Positions 16,979 to 25,373 of a DNA stretch of 64,000 nt are shown piece by piece. Position 1 is the first letter of the stretch, and the number at the start of each line of letters is the position of its first letter. Where the stretch lies: the NCBI RefSeq assembly GCF_031624495.1, contig NZ_JAMQOP010000001.1, forward strand, positions 1,116,001 to 1,180,000. Direction: 5' to 3'. A program made the translations under genes and the position numbers. The notes under the pieces were generated by a model. That model did not search any database, was not told where the DNA came from, and saw only the letters and a list, made by a program, of their open reading frames with translations. Source of the stretch: Halogeometricum sp. S1BR25-6 (GTDB taxonomy: Archaea > Halobacteriota > Halobacteria > Halobacteriales > Haloferacaceae).

Positions 16979-19465
16979 CTACTCTTCGAACCGCTCGGGG
17001 TTCCGCGTCGCTAAGGCGACGTTCACGGCGGTGACGTTCTCCGGCACGTCGTGGACGCGGACGATGTCGGCGCCGCGGTCCGCCGCGAGGGCCGACGCCG
17101 CAGCGGTGGCGACGGGGTTGTCGCCCGCCTCCCTGCCCACGAGTTCGAACATCGACTTGTGCGAGTGGCCGAACAGGAGCGGACAGCCGAGGGCGTCGAA
17201 CTCCTCTAATCTATCGAGTATCTCGAAGTTCTCCGTCTTCGATTTGCCGAAGCCGATACCGGGGTCGACGATGACGTTCTCGCGCGGGACGCCCGCCTTC
17301 TCGGCTAAGAGGATGCGCTCTCCGAGTTCGTCGATGACGTCGTCGACCACGTCGTCGTAGTCGACGTCCTTGCCGGGCACGACGGGGGCGTCGATGCTGT
17401 GCATGACGATGACCGGCACGTCGCGTTCGGCGGCGAGAAAGCGCATCTCCGGGTCTTCGAGGCCGGTCACGTCGTTGAGGATGTCGGCGCCCGCGTCGAG
17501 GGCCGCCTCGCCGACGGCCGCCTTCCGCGTGTCCACGGAGAGCAGAGCGTCCACGTCGGCCAACGCCTCGATGACGGGGACGATGCGGCGAATCTCCTCG
17601 TCGACGGGCACCTCCTCCGCGCCGGGGCGGGTGGATTCCCCCCCGATGTCGACGATGTCCGCTCCCGCCTCGACCATCGCCTCGGCGCGTTCGAGGGCGG
17701 CGGTCGTGTCGTAGAACTCCCCGCCGTCGTGGAAGCTATCGGGCGTGACGTTCAGAATACCCATCACGGCGGTGCCGTCGTTCCACGGGTAATCGGAGTC
17801 GGTCGCGCCGTCGCTCCCCGCCGCGTCGAGGCCGACCCGCGCCCGTACGTCCGCGGCGACGTCGGGCAACCCGTACGGCGCGTCCGCGAGTCGGTCGGTC
17901 AGTTCCGCGAACTCCGAGAGCGTCCCCGTCAACACCACCTCGGCGAGTTCGCCGTCGCCGACGTCCGCCGAGACGGTGCAGTTACCCCCGGTTTCCACCA
18001 TCGCCGTCTCAACGGCGCGCGCCTGACGGCGCTGGAGGGGCAGGGCGACGGTGCGGTGGACGACGTCCTCGCGCGCCTCGGCGACCTCCGCGGTGTCGAC
18101 ATGCGCGCGTTCGAGCAGTCGCCCGGCGTCCGAGCGGTCGCGGACCGTCGGCGACGTGACGACGCGCGTCCACGTCGCGCGCGCCTCGGCGACGAGGAAG
18201 AGCGACCCGAGAGCGAGCACGCAGTCGCCCGGGTCGGCGCGTTCGCGGGCCGACGCGAGCGCCGAGGCCACGTCGCTCCCGACGGTCACGTCCCCGACGC
18301 CGGCGTCCTCGAACACGCGGGCGAGCACCTCCGGGTCCTCCGAGCGGGGGTTGTTCGGCCGGCAGGTGACGACGGTGTCCGGGTCGGGGAGGGCCTCGAC
18401 CATCTCGCGGTGGTCCTTGTCGTGCATCGCACCGAAGACGAGATGCAGGTCCTCGGCGTCGAAGTCGTCGAAGATTGTGGCGACGGACTCGCAGGCGCCG
18501 GGGTTGTGCGCGCCGTCGAGGACGACGTAGGGGTCCGTCTCCATCACCTCGAACCGACCGGGCCAGTGGGCGGTCCGCAGACCGCGTTCGAGCGTCGCGG
18601 CGTCGAGTTCGGTCCCGAGTTCGTCGGCGACCTGCCGGGCGAGCACGCAGGCGATGCCCGCGTTCTCCGCCTGGTACGCGCCGAGCAGCGGAACCCGCCC
18701 GTCGACGCGCCAACCGTCGCCTGCGACGCTGACGGCGGACTCCTGGTGGTTCACACGGCCCTCCGAGCGGACGGTCACGTCCGCACCGTCCGACGCGGTT
18801 CCGTTCGCCCCCTCCGCGGCGACGGTGACGACGTCTCCCGCCCGTTCGCGGACGGTCGAGAGCGCCGCGCCCGTCGTTCCGGTCACGAGCGGTCGGCCCG
18901 CGGGGGCGACGGCGGCCTTCGTCTCGGCTATCTCCTCTACCGTGTCGCCGAGGACGGCGGTGTGTTCGAGCGAGACGTTCGTCACCGCGGCGGCGACGGG
19001 GTCGACGACGCTCGTGGCGTCCAGTTCCCCGCCCATGCCGACTTCGAGCACCGCCACGTCCACGTCGGCCTCCGCGAAGTACCAGACCGACAGCGCCGTC
19101 ATCACCTCGAAGAACGTGAGGGGGTCGCCGTCGGCGGCCCGTTCGAGGAGCCACGGCTTCGCGCGGTCGACGAACTCGCAGACCGCGGCCTCGGGTATCT
19201 TCCGCCCGTCGACGTGGATTCGCTCGCGGAGCGTCTCGAAGTGCGGCGACGTGTAGAGGCCCGCGCTCAGTCCGGCCTCCCGGAGGACCGACTCGGTCAT
19301 CCGGGCCGTGCTCCCTTTGCCGTTCGACCCCGCCACCTGCACGAACGTCACGTCCTCGTGGGGGTCGTCGAACTCGGCGAGGAGCGCCCGAACCGACGCC
19401 GTCCCCGGTTTGACCTGAAACCGGCGGAGGTCGAAGAGGAAGCGCACCGCCTCGTGGTACTGCAT
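16979..19465 (-). CDS. folCP: Bifunctional folylpolyglutamate/dihydrofolate synthase - dihydropteroate synthase
   Basis: 828 residues joining two folate enzymes. Residues 1-425 are FolC (Mur-ligase-like): P-loop GSNGKGSTA near 44-52 and a DGAHNPGA block near 310. Residues 565-828 are FolP: NVTPDSF, DIGGESTRPGAEE, GIGFGKS and GHSHKSMF in order, which bind pterin diphosphate and p-aminobenzoate. The 140-residue middle part is not obviously either enzyme. Such a fusion is experimentally known from Haloferax volcanii. The stop is at 16979 and the start at the ATG at 19465. It is divergent from uspA. Confidence 0.95.
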   Translation of the reverse strand: MQYHEAVRFLFDLRRFQVKPGTASVRALLAEFDDPHEDVTFVQVAGSNGKGSTARMTESVLREAGLSAGLYTSPHFETLRERIHVDGRKIPEAAVCEFVDRAKPWLLERAADGDPLTFFEVMTALSVWYFAEADVDVAVLEVGMGGELDATSVVDPVAAAVTNVSLEHTAVLGDTVEEIAETKAAVAPAGRPLVTGTTGAALSTVRERAGDVVTVAAEGANGTASDGADVTVRSEGRVNHQESAVSVAGDGWRVDGRVPLLGAYQAENAGIACVLARQVADELGTELDAATLERGLRTAHWPGRFEVMETDPYVVLDGAHNPGACESVATIFDDFDAEDLHLVFGAMHDKDHREMVEALPDPDTVVTCRPNNPRSEDPEVLARVFEDAGVGDVTVGSDVASALASARERADPGDCVLALGSLFLVAEARATWTRVVTSPTVRDRSDAGRLLERAHVDTAEVAEAREDVVHRTVALPLQRRQARAVETAMVETGGNCTVSADVGDGELAEVVLTGTLSEFAELTDRLADAPYGLPDVAADVRARVGLDAAGSDGATDSDYPWNDGTAVMGILNVTPDSFHDGGEFYDTTAALERAEAMVEAGADIVDIGGESTRPGAEEVPVDEEIRRIVPVIEALADVDALLSVDTRKAAVGEAALDAGADILNDVTGLEDPEMRFLAAERDVPVIVMHSIDAPVVPGKDVDYDDVVDDVIDELGERILLAEKAGVPRENVIVDPGIGFGKSKTENFEILDRLEEFDALGCPLLFGHSHKSMFELVGREAGDNPVATAAASALAADRGADIVRVHDVPENVTAVNVALATRNPERFEE

Positions 19466-19543
19466 ACGCGAAGGTCACGAGCGTCTCGCTTAGGAGTGTC
19501 GAACCGGCCCACTTCTGCGGGGACTTGCGGACGGATATTCATT

Positions 19544-19570
19544 ATCGAGGGGGACTAAGTCCCCCTCGAT
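19544..19570. promoter_or_regulatory. 27-bp perfect palindrome overlapping the uspA start codon
   Basis: Arms ATCGAGGGGGACT (19544-19556) and AGTCCCCCTCGAT (19558-19570) match exactly around one central base. The ATG of the UspA gene (19569-19571) shares its A and T with the right arm. A TATA-like atattcatta lies just upstream (about 19534-19543), so the palindrome covers the expected transcription start. It could be a repressor operator or a hairpin hiding the start codon. Confidence 0.85.
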
Positions 19571-20006
19571 GTACGACTCGATTCTGGTTCCGACGGACGG
19601 CAGCGAGGGGACGGAGAAGGCACTCGACCACGCGTTGGAGGTCGCCTCCCTCTCGGGGGCGACGGTCCACGCCCTCTCGGTGGTCGACCGGCGACTCTAC
19701 CTCGCGGCGAGCGACGACCAGAAGGACGAGTTGCAGGAATCGCTGCACGACGACGCCGAGGCCGCCGTCGACGACGTGGCCGAGACGGTCCGCGAGGCGG
19801 GCGCGGAGTGCGTCACCGCCGTCCGCGACGGCGTCCCCTACAAGTGCATCCTCGACTACGCCGAGGAGGCGGACGTCGACCTCGTGGTGATGGGGACCCA
19901 CGGGCGCACCGGTCGGGACAAGCTTGCGAGTCTCGGCAGCGTCACCGAACGCGTCGTCGAGAACACCGACCGGCCCATCCTCGTCGTGAGCATCGGCGGG
20001 GAGTGA
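19569..20006 (+). CDS. Universal stress protein (UspA family)
   Basis: 145 residues, single domain. It opens with YDSILVPTDGSEGTEKAL, and the ATP-binding signature G-x2-G-x9-G-S/T is present as GTHGRTGRDKLASLGSV (about 115-131), so it is probably of the nucleotide-binding subtype. Such proteins form cytoplasmic dimers and modulate stress survival. The start codon lies in a perfect palindrome, which suggests tight control. It converges with purN-purH, with a shared terminator candidate between. Confidence 0.9.
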   Translation: MYDSILVPTDGSEGTEKALDHALEVASLSGATVHALSVVDRRLYLAASDDQKDELQESLHDDAEAAVDDVAETVREAGAECVTAVRDGVPYKCILDYAEEADVDLVVMGTHGRTGRDKLASLGSVTERVVENTDRPILVVSIGGE

Positions 20007-20060
20007 GAGCGGCGTCTCGTCGGGGCGAACTCGAAGAGGTCGGAGGGCGCGAGCGACCGC

Positions 20061-20081
20061 TCAGTCGCGTCTGAACGACCG
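20061..20081. repeat. Near-copy of the purN-purH 3' end
   Basis: These 21 bases match 20132-20152, the last codons and stop of the purine gene, at 20 of 21 positions. Read on the minus strand, both end in Arg-Ser-Phe-Arg-His/Arg-Asp-stop. The copy lies 51 bp downstream of the gene, beyond its stop, and looks like a small duplication scar. Confidence 0.8.
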
Positions 20082-20106
20082 AAAGACTCGCCGGCCTCGT
20101 CTTTCG
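20080..20106. terminator. Candidate bidirectional terminator between uspA and purN-purH
   Basis: An inverted repeat CGAAAGAC (20080-20087) and GTCTTTCG (20099-20106) flanks an 11-base loop in the gap between two convergent genes. The A and T runs in the arms give a weak T-rich stretch in either direction. Confidence 0.4.
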
Positions 20107-20131
20107 AGATTCGGACACTCCACCACTACGT

Positions 20132-21709
20132 TCAGTCGTGTCTGAACGACCGCCGGCCGGTGAACGCCATCGCGATGCCGCGTTCGTCCGCGGCGGCGAT
20201 GACGTCCTCGTCGTTCACGGAGCCGCCGGGCTGAATGACGGCCTCGACGCCGGCGTCTGCGGCCTCCTCGATACCGTCCGGGAACGGGAAGAAGGCGTCC
20301 GAGGCCATCACGGTCCCCTCGGGACCCTTGCCCTCGGCGTGTTCCTCGGCCTTCATGGCGGCGAGGCGGACGGCGTCGACGCGGGAGACCTGTCCCATCC
20401 CGATACCGACGGTTTCCGTCCCGTCGGCGAACAGGATGCCGTTGGACTTCACGTGTTTGAGCACCTTCCACGCGAACAGCATCGTCTCCAGTTGCTCGTC
20501 GGTGGGTTCGGTCTCGGTGACGACCTCCAAATCGTCGACGGTCGGGGCCCAGAGGTCGCGTTCCTGCACGAGTCGGCCGCCGACGAGCGGTTTCTCGGTG
20601 AGTCGGTCCGTGCGCTCGCCCAACTCGCCCACGTCCAGCACGCGGAGGTTCTCCTTTCCGGTCAGCACGTCGAGGGCGGCGTCGGTGTACCCCGGCGCGA
20701 CGACGACCTCCTTGAACGAGTCGACGATCAGTTCCGCCGTCTCGGCGTCGCACTCGCGGTTCAGGGCGACGATGCCGCCGAAGGCGCTCATCGCGTCCGT
20801 CGAGAGGGCGTCGGCGTACGCCTCCGCCAGCGAGTCGGCGGCGGCACAGCCGGCGGGGTTGGCGTGTTTGATGACCGCCGCGGCGGGTTCGTCGAACTCC
20901 TTGATGAGGTTGAGCGCGCCGTCGGCGTCGTTGTAGTTGTTGTACGACAGCGCTTTCGCCCCCTCGTTCAGTTGCGCGGCGCGGACGACGGAGGCCTCCT
21001 CGCAGGCGTCGTCGGCGTAGACGGCGGCGTCCTGGTGGGGGTTCTCGCCGTAGCGGAGTTCGGCGGCCTTGTCGTCGGAGACGAGGCGGCGTTCGGGGAA
21101 GTCGCCGCCGCGGTCGCCGTCGACGGTCACCGTCCCGTCCTCGACGTCGACGCGTCCCTCGGCGAACCAGCGGACCGCACGCGGGTACGCCGCGAACTCG
21201 CCCTCGCGGAGGACGCGCCCTTTGAGGGAGTCCTCGTCGTCGTCCTCGTAGACGGGGACGGCCTCCTGGGTGACGATAGGGCCGGCGTCGACGTCCTCGG
21301 TGACGACGTGGACCGTACAGCCGGTGGTGCGGACGCCGGCGTCGAGCACCTGTTCGTGGGCGTCCATGCCGGGGAACGACGGGAGCAGCGAGGGGTGGAC
21401 GTTGAGCGCCGTCGGCGTCCCCTCGACGAACGTCTCGGTGAGGATGCGCATGTAGCCGTCGAGGCAGACGAGGTCGAAGTCGTACCCCGAGAGACACTCG
21501 AGGACGCGGCGCTCGTGGGATTCGCGTGACTCCTCGGCGTCGCGTTCGACGACCTCCGTGGGAATCCCGCGTTCGGAGGCGGCGTCGAGGACGGGGGCGC
21601 CCTCCTCGTTCGCGAGGACGACGGCGAGTTCCGCCCCGCCGGGCGCTCGCTCGTCGATGTGCAGGAGGTTCCGCCCGCGATTGCTCGCCAGACCGGCAAT
21701 CTTGGTCAT
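20132..21709 (-). CDS. purNH: Fused GAR transformylase (PurN) - AICAR transformylase (PurH C-terminal type)
   Basis: 525 residues from the ATG at 21709. Residues 1-195 are PurN-like: LASNRGRNLLHI at the start, and NVHPSLLPSFPG with the catalytic Asn-His region near 109-120. Residues 228-525 are the AICAR formyltransferase domain, opening with LRYGENPHQ and including SYNNYNDADGAL and KHANPAGCA. The IMP cyclohydrolase domain of bacterial PurH is missing; archaea commonly use PurO instead. The protein thus covers two formyl-transfer steps of purine synthesis. It is divergent from purB. Confidence 0.93.
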   Translation of the reverse strand: MTKIAGLASNRGRNLLHIDERAPGGAELAVVLANEEGAPVLDAASERGIPTEVVERDAEESRESHERRVLECLSGYDFDLVCLDGYMRILTETFVEGTPTALNVHPSLLPSFPGMDAHEQVLDAGVRTTGCTVHVVTEDVDAGPIVTQEAVPVYEDDDEDSLKGRVLREGEFAAYPRAVRWFAEGRVDVEDGTVTVDGDRGGDFPERRLVSDDKAAELRYGENPHQDAAVYADDACEEASVVRAAQLNEGAKALSYNNYNDADGALNLIKEFDEPAAAVIKHANPAGCAAADSLAEAYADALSTDAMSAFGGIVALNRECDAETAELIVDSFKEVVVAPGYTDAALDVLTGKENLRVLDVGELGERTDRLTEKPLVGGRLVQERDLWAPTVDDLEVVTETEPTDEQLETMLFAWKVLKHVKSNGILFADGTETVGIGMGQVSRVDAVRLAAMKAEEHAEGKGPEGTVMASDAFFPFPDGIEEAADAGVEAVIQPGGSVNDEDVIAAADERGIAMAFTGRRSFRHD

Positions 21710-21877
21710 GTGAAGAGTGCCTCGGGCCGGGAGAAAAACAGTTGCGGTCCTCGCCCGCCCGATATGCACGTTCGAGCATATAAAACGGGATATGAGCGCG
21801 CGGGCACCCGGAATGTATGCACGAGAGTGGGATAGTCCATCGACACGCTTTTGCGTCACCCGGCGGCATCCTCGCGC
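21710..21877. promoter_or_regulatory. Divergent purN-purH / purB promoter region
   Basis: 168 bp between divergent purine genes. An A-run at about 21732-21739 is placed for a leaderless purN-purH start, and gcttttgcg (21847-21855) is placed for a leaderless purB start. Between them a stronger TATA (catataaaac, 21777-21786) overlaps the inverted repeat ATATGC (21762-21767) / GCATAT (21776-21781), a possible operator for purine control. Confidence 0.45.
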
Positions 21878-23263
21878 ATGGACGACCTCTCCCGCTCGGA
21901 CCCGCTCGCCGCCGTGTCGCCCTTGGACGGCCGATACGCCGGTCGAACCGAACCGCTCGTTCCGTACGCCAGCGAGGCCGCCCTCATGCGCGCCCGCGTC
22001 CGCGTCGAGGCCAAGTACCTGCTGGCGCTCTCGGACCTCGACGCGACGCCGCTGTCGCTCTCCGAGTCGGAGCGCGAGTCGGTTCTGGCGCTCCCCGAGG
22101 AGTTCGACGGCGAGGACGCCCGCCTCGTGAAGCGCCTCGAAACCGAGGGCGCGGCGGGGTACGCCGCGACGAATCACGACGTGAAGGCCGTCGAGTACTT
22201 CATCCGGACGGAGACGGACGAGCGGGTCCACCCGTGGATTCACTTCGGACTCACGAGCGAGGACGTGAACAACCTCGCGCAGCGACTGCTCGCCAAGCCG
22301 GCCGTCGAGGACGTGCTCGTTCCGGCCGTCGAAGACGTCAGAGACGAACTCGCGGCCCTCGCCCGAGAGTACCGCGCGACGCCGATGCTCGCGCGGACGC
22401 ACGGTCAGCCCGCGACGCCGACCACGTTCGGGAAAGAGATGGCCGTCTACGCTGCCCGACTCGGGACGCAACTCGGGCGCGTCAAGGAGGCGGCGGGGGA
22501 ACTGTCGGGTAAACTCGCCGGCGCGTCGGGAACGTACGCGGCGCACGTCGCCGCCTACCCCGAGGTGGACTGGCGGGCGTTCTCCCGCGAGTTCGTCGAG
22601 GGCCTCGGCCTCGAACACACCGCGCTGACGACGCAGGTGAACCCCTGCGACGACCTCTCGACCCTGTTCGACGCCCTCCGCGGCGTCGACAACGTCCTCC
22701 TCGACCTGGACCGCGACGTGTGGCTGTACGTCTCCCAGCGCTACCTCGGACAGGAGACCACCGAGGGCGAGACGGGGTCGTCGACGATGCCGCACAAGGT
22801 GAACCCCATCGACTTCGAAAACAGCGAAGGAAACCTCTCGAAGGCCAACTCCGACCTCTCGTTTCTCGCGGACTACGTGACGAACTCCCGCCTCCAGCGG
22901 GACCTCTCGGACTCGACGGTCAAGCGGAATATCGGGTCGGCGTTCGCCCACTGTCTCATCGGCTACGGGAAGACGGCCGCCGGTCTCCGGAAGGTGGTGC
23001 CGAACGAGCGAGTCATGCGCGAAGAACTGGAAGCCCACCCCGAACTCATCGGCGAGGCGGTCCAGACCATCCTCCGGCGCGAGGGCGACACCGAGGCGTA
23101 CGAGCGGGTGAAGGAACTCACGCGCGGACGCGACGTGACGTTGGAGGACTTCCGCGACCTGTTCGACGAACTCGACGTCGAGGAGTCCGTCCGCGAGGAG
23201 TTGCGGGCGCTGTCGCCGACGACGTACGTCGGACTCGGCGAGGAACTCGTGGACGAACTGTAG
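21878..23263 (+). CDS. purB: Adenylosuccinate lyase
   Basis: 461 residues of the fumarase/aspartase superfamily. It cleaves SAICAR to AICAR and adenylosuccinate to AMP. Conserved regions are VSPLDGRYAGRTEPL at the start, the TRTHGQPATPTTFGKE helix containing the active His (about 170-185), and the mobile signature loop GSSTMPHKVNPID (about 305-317). The ATG at 21878 is preferred because MDDLSRSDPLAAVSPLDGRY is the normal start. It is divergent from the upstream purine fusion gene; fumarate is released in both reactions. Confidence 0.95.
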   Translation: MDDLSRSDPLAAVSPLDGRYAGRTEPLVPYASEAALMRARVRVEAKYLLALSDLDATPLSLSESERESVLALPEEFDGEDARLVKRLETEGAAGYAATNHDVKAVEYFIRTETDERVHPWIHFGLTSEDVNNLAQRLLAKPAVEDVLVPAVEDVRDELAALAREYRATPMLARTHGQPATPTTFGKEMAVYAARLGTQLGRVKEAAGELSGKLAGASGTYAAHVAAYPEVDWRAFSREFVEGLGLEHTALTTQVNPCDDLSTLFDALRGVDNVLLDLDRDVWLYVSQRYLGQETTEGETGSSTMPHKVNPIDFENSEGNLSKANSDLSFLADYVTNSRLQRDLSDSTVKRNIGSAFAHCLIGYGKTAAGLRKVVPNERVMREELEAHPELIGEAVQTILRREGDTEAYERVKELTRGRDVTLEDFRDLFDELDVEESVREELRALSPTTYVGLGEELVDEL

Positions 23264-23784
23264 GTCTGGGCTCGGGTCCACGCCGGATTCGGAGGACGGG
23301 GAGACGGTCCCCGTAGAATACTCGGCTACTGATAGTTCATCGGAGGGTGGTGGATACAGCGCGCGAGTCGGTCACAGGCTCGGCACCTGTCTGAGAGAAC
23401 CGAATCGCTCAAAACAGGAAGGGCCGCAAGTCGTTCGAGACGTGGGACGTACGGCAACTTGGTTCGGTCATGCAAGTGACTCTGCCAAACCGTTATCCGG
23501 CTCTGTTACGAATATCTGAGTAACGGAACTACGGCTGCGCACTCTGTGTTCGCGCCCCCCAAGATGAAGGGGCCATTTGAACCGGGATACCCGGTTGAGG
23601 AGGCAGTCTCCTCGTTCACCTCGCGTGGGAGTCACGCGGAACATATCATTCAGAACGCTTGTTCCGCAACAGCATCAGTCACGCATGACAGTACCCGCGT
23701 ATCCAACTCATAGAACCGACAGTACACCCCGGTCGTCGGACAGCTCGTCCGTCCACCCATTCACCGCTTGGAGGAGAAGCCCCG
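23264..23784. other. Gene-free region with an inverted-repeat array
   Basis: 521 bp after purB with lower GC than the neighbours. I see no gene. Short words and inverted repeats dominate the second half (23505-23665), detailed separately. The last 100 bp lead to the HTH gene at 23785. Confidence 0.5.
23505..23665. repeat. Array of six consecutive inverted repeats
   Basis: In order: GTTAC/GTAAC (23505-23524), CCCC/GGGG (23557-23572), AACCGGG-ata-CCCGGTT (23580-23596), GAGGAG-gcagt-CTCCTC (23597-23613), CGCGTG-ggagt-CACGCG (23622-23638) and GGAACA/TGTTCC (23638-23665). The third and fourth abut exactly. Such packing suggests a folded RNA or a complex protein-binding site upstream of the HTH gene. 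Confidence 0.75.
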
Positions 23785-24462
23785 ATGAGCGTCGTACTTG
23801 AGTTCACGCTCCCCTCGGATTCGTTTCCGTTCGGACGGTCCACGAGCGGGGACCCGAGCGTCCGAGTCCAACTCGAACGCCTCGTTCCTCTCAAAGAATC
23901 CCGCATCCCTTTCCTGTGGGCGACGGGCAAAGCGTTCGACCAGTTCGAACAGCACCTTCGAGACAGCGCCGTAGTCGAACATCTCGAGGCCGTCACGCGA
24001 CTCGGCGAGAGCGTCCTCTATTACGTCGAGTGGGACACGGACAAGGAAACGTTTCTGAACGGTCTCAGCGAACACGACGGGGCGATCATGGACGCCCACG
24101 GCGATTCCGAGTGGTCGTTCACCGTTCGCTTCCGGAGCCACGCCGACTTGACGCGGTTTCATCAGTTCTATCAGGCCCACAACTACCCCGTTCACATCGA
24201 CCGCGTGTACGCCCCCGACGAAGCCTCCCGGACGGAGTACGGCTTCGGCCTCACGCCCGAACAGCGCGAGGCGCTGACGATGGCTGTCCAAGAGGGCTAC
24301 TTCTCCGTCCCCCGAGAGACGAAACTCGACGAGATCGCCGACCAGTTGGGCATCAGTAGACAAGCCACCTCCGAGCGCGTCCGGCGCGGAGCCGAAACGG
24401 TCCTCCGAAAATCGCTGATTGGTCTCGTCGCTGAGAATTTCGAGCCGGTCGACGAGTCGTGA
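23785..24462 (+). CDS. Bat-type HTH_10 transcriptional regulator
   Basis: 225 residues. The C-terminal third (about 150-215) is the bacterio-opsin-activator HTH seen throughout haloarchaea: LTPEQREALTMAVQEGYFSVPRE, then IADQLGISRQATSERVRRG. The N-terminal part (1-145) is a beta-rich sensor-like region with no attached PAS or GAF domain. Likely a DNA-binding regulator; the signal and targets are unknown. It lies in a gene-poor, lower-GC stretch and does not form an operon with purB. Confidence 0.85.
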   Translation: MSVVLEFTLPSDSFPFGRSTSGDPSVRVQLERLVPLKESRIPFLWATGKAFDQFEQHLRDSAVVEHLEAVTRLGESVLYYVEWDTDKETFLNGLSEHDGAIMDAHGDSEWSFTVRFRSHADLTRFHQFYQAHNYPVHIDRVYAPDEASRTEYGFGLTPEQREALTMAVQEGYFSVPRETKLDEIADQLGISRQATSERVRRGAETVLRKSLIGLVAENFEPVDES

Positions 24463-24564
24463 GACCAGTTCTACTTAAAGCGGCTTTCCATATCCGGTAG
24501 GAAGAGACGGAGAAGGATATGTCAGGCAGACAGTTGAATCGGACAGGTGAACCACAGATGAACG

Positions 24565-24909
24565 ATGCGGATAGAAGAGCTCACCTCCGATTCGGTGTTC
24601 CGGTGCCTCGCAGACGAACGTCGACGGCACATCCTCGGCTACTTTCGGAACAACGACGGCGATACCGCATCGTTCGACGACCTCGTCGACTACGTGACCC
24701 AGCGGGAGGGACAGCCGACGGCACCGGACAGAGAGACCGTCGCCATCGACCTGTACCACCGCCATCTTCCGATGCTGGCCAACTACGGCGTTATCGACGT
24801 CGATGACCGAACCGAGAGCGTCCGGTACACCGGTGACGGAAAGATAGAGGCCGTGTTGGGTGACGAGCCCGGTCGGTCGATCCGTGCTCCAGAGGCGGCG
24901 GATGACTGA
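24565..24909 (+). CDS. DUF7344-type winged-helix regulator
   Basis: 114 residues. The LADERRRHILGYF helix (about 15-27) and the YHRHLPMLANYGVIDVDD block (about 64-81) give the same pattern as the gene at 3154. The two are paralogues with clearly different sequences. It comes 102 bp after the Bat-type regulator, so the two could form a small regulatory unit. An upstream ATG-like codon at 24558 is out of frame and not used here. Confidence 0.75.
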   Translation: MRIEELTSDSVFRCLADERRRHILGYFRNNDGDTASFDDLVDYVTQREGQPTAPDRETVAIDLYHRHLPMLANYGVIDVDDRTESVRYTGDGKIEAVLGDEPGRSIRAPEAADD

Positions 24910-24994
24910 TGCTCCGTATCCAGCGTGTGGCGTTCGCGTCCCGCTTGACGATCGCTTCTGGTAATCAACCGCTTAGCAGTAACCTCGTATAACA

Positions 24995-25210
24995 ATGTCA
25001 AAGACAACATCTGGATGGCCGGAACGGGATGGAATGGTACTCAGACACTGCTCGAACTGCGGAGGGGAACGCGAGCACGAGATATCGCTGACGATTACGA
25101 CGGCGATACGGCGCGACAACGTGAAGCCGGAGAACGAGAAATGCGCCAGAAAGCCCCACAGAGTCTACGAGTGCGCATACTGCGGTCGCGCACACCCCGA
25201 ACGAGCGTAG
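24995..25210 (+). CDS. Small zinc-ribbon protein
   Basis: 71 residues with two Cys pairs: HCSNCGGE near residues 18-25 and YECAYCGRAHP near 58-68, spaced as a zinc ribbon. A further Cys at about position 50 is probably not a ligand. Families of this kind are abundant in haloarchaea; it resembles the one I know as DUF7835, without certainty. AT-rich sequence just upstream (ctcgtataac) fits a promoter. The function is unknown. Confidence 0.65.
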   Translation: MSKTTSGWPERDGMVLRHCSNCGGEREHEISLTITTAIRRDNVKPENEKCARKPHRVYECAYCGRAHPERA

Positions 25211-25373
25211 CTTACAGTCTACTGCGATACCTCCTCGTTGGAGATAGATAACCGGACAGTCGGAGCTAATAGCCTCTTTCTCTGGGATGGTGGTCGGTAC
25301 TACAGACCGAATGCCCCGTCTCCACGAAGTGCTCTATCGACCGCCTGTTGAACTCACAGGGCGTCAGATCACC

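Noticed and set aside
21710-23281. Upstream extension of the purN-purH frame
   Set aside because: The extension is antisense to purB, and PurN begins normally at the ATG at 21709.
23505-23665. CRISPR array
   Set aside because: The inverted repeats differ from each other and there are no identical, regularly spaced direct repeats or cas genes.
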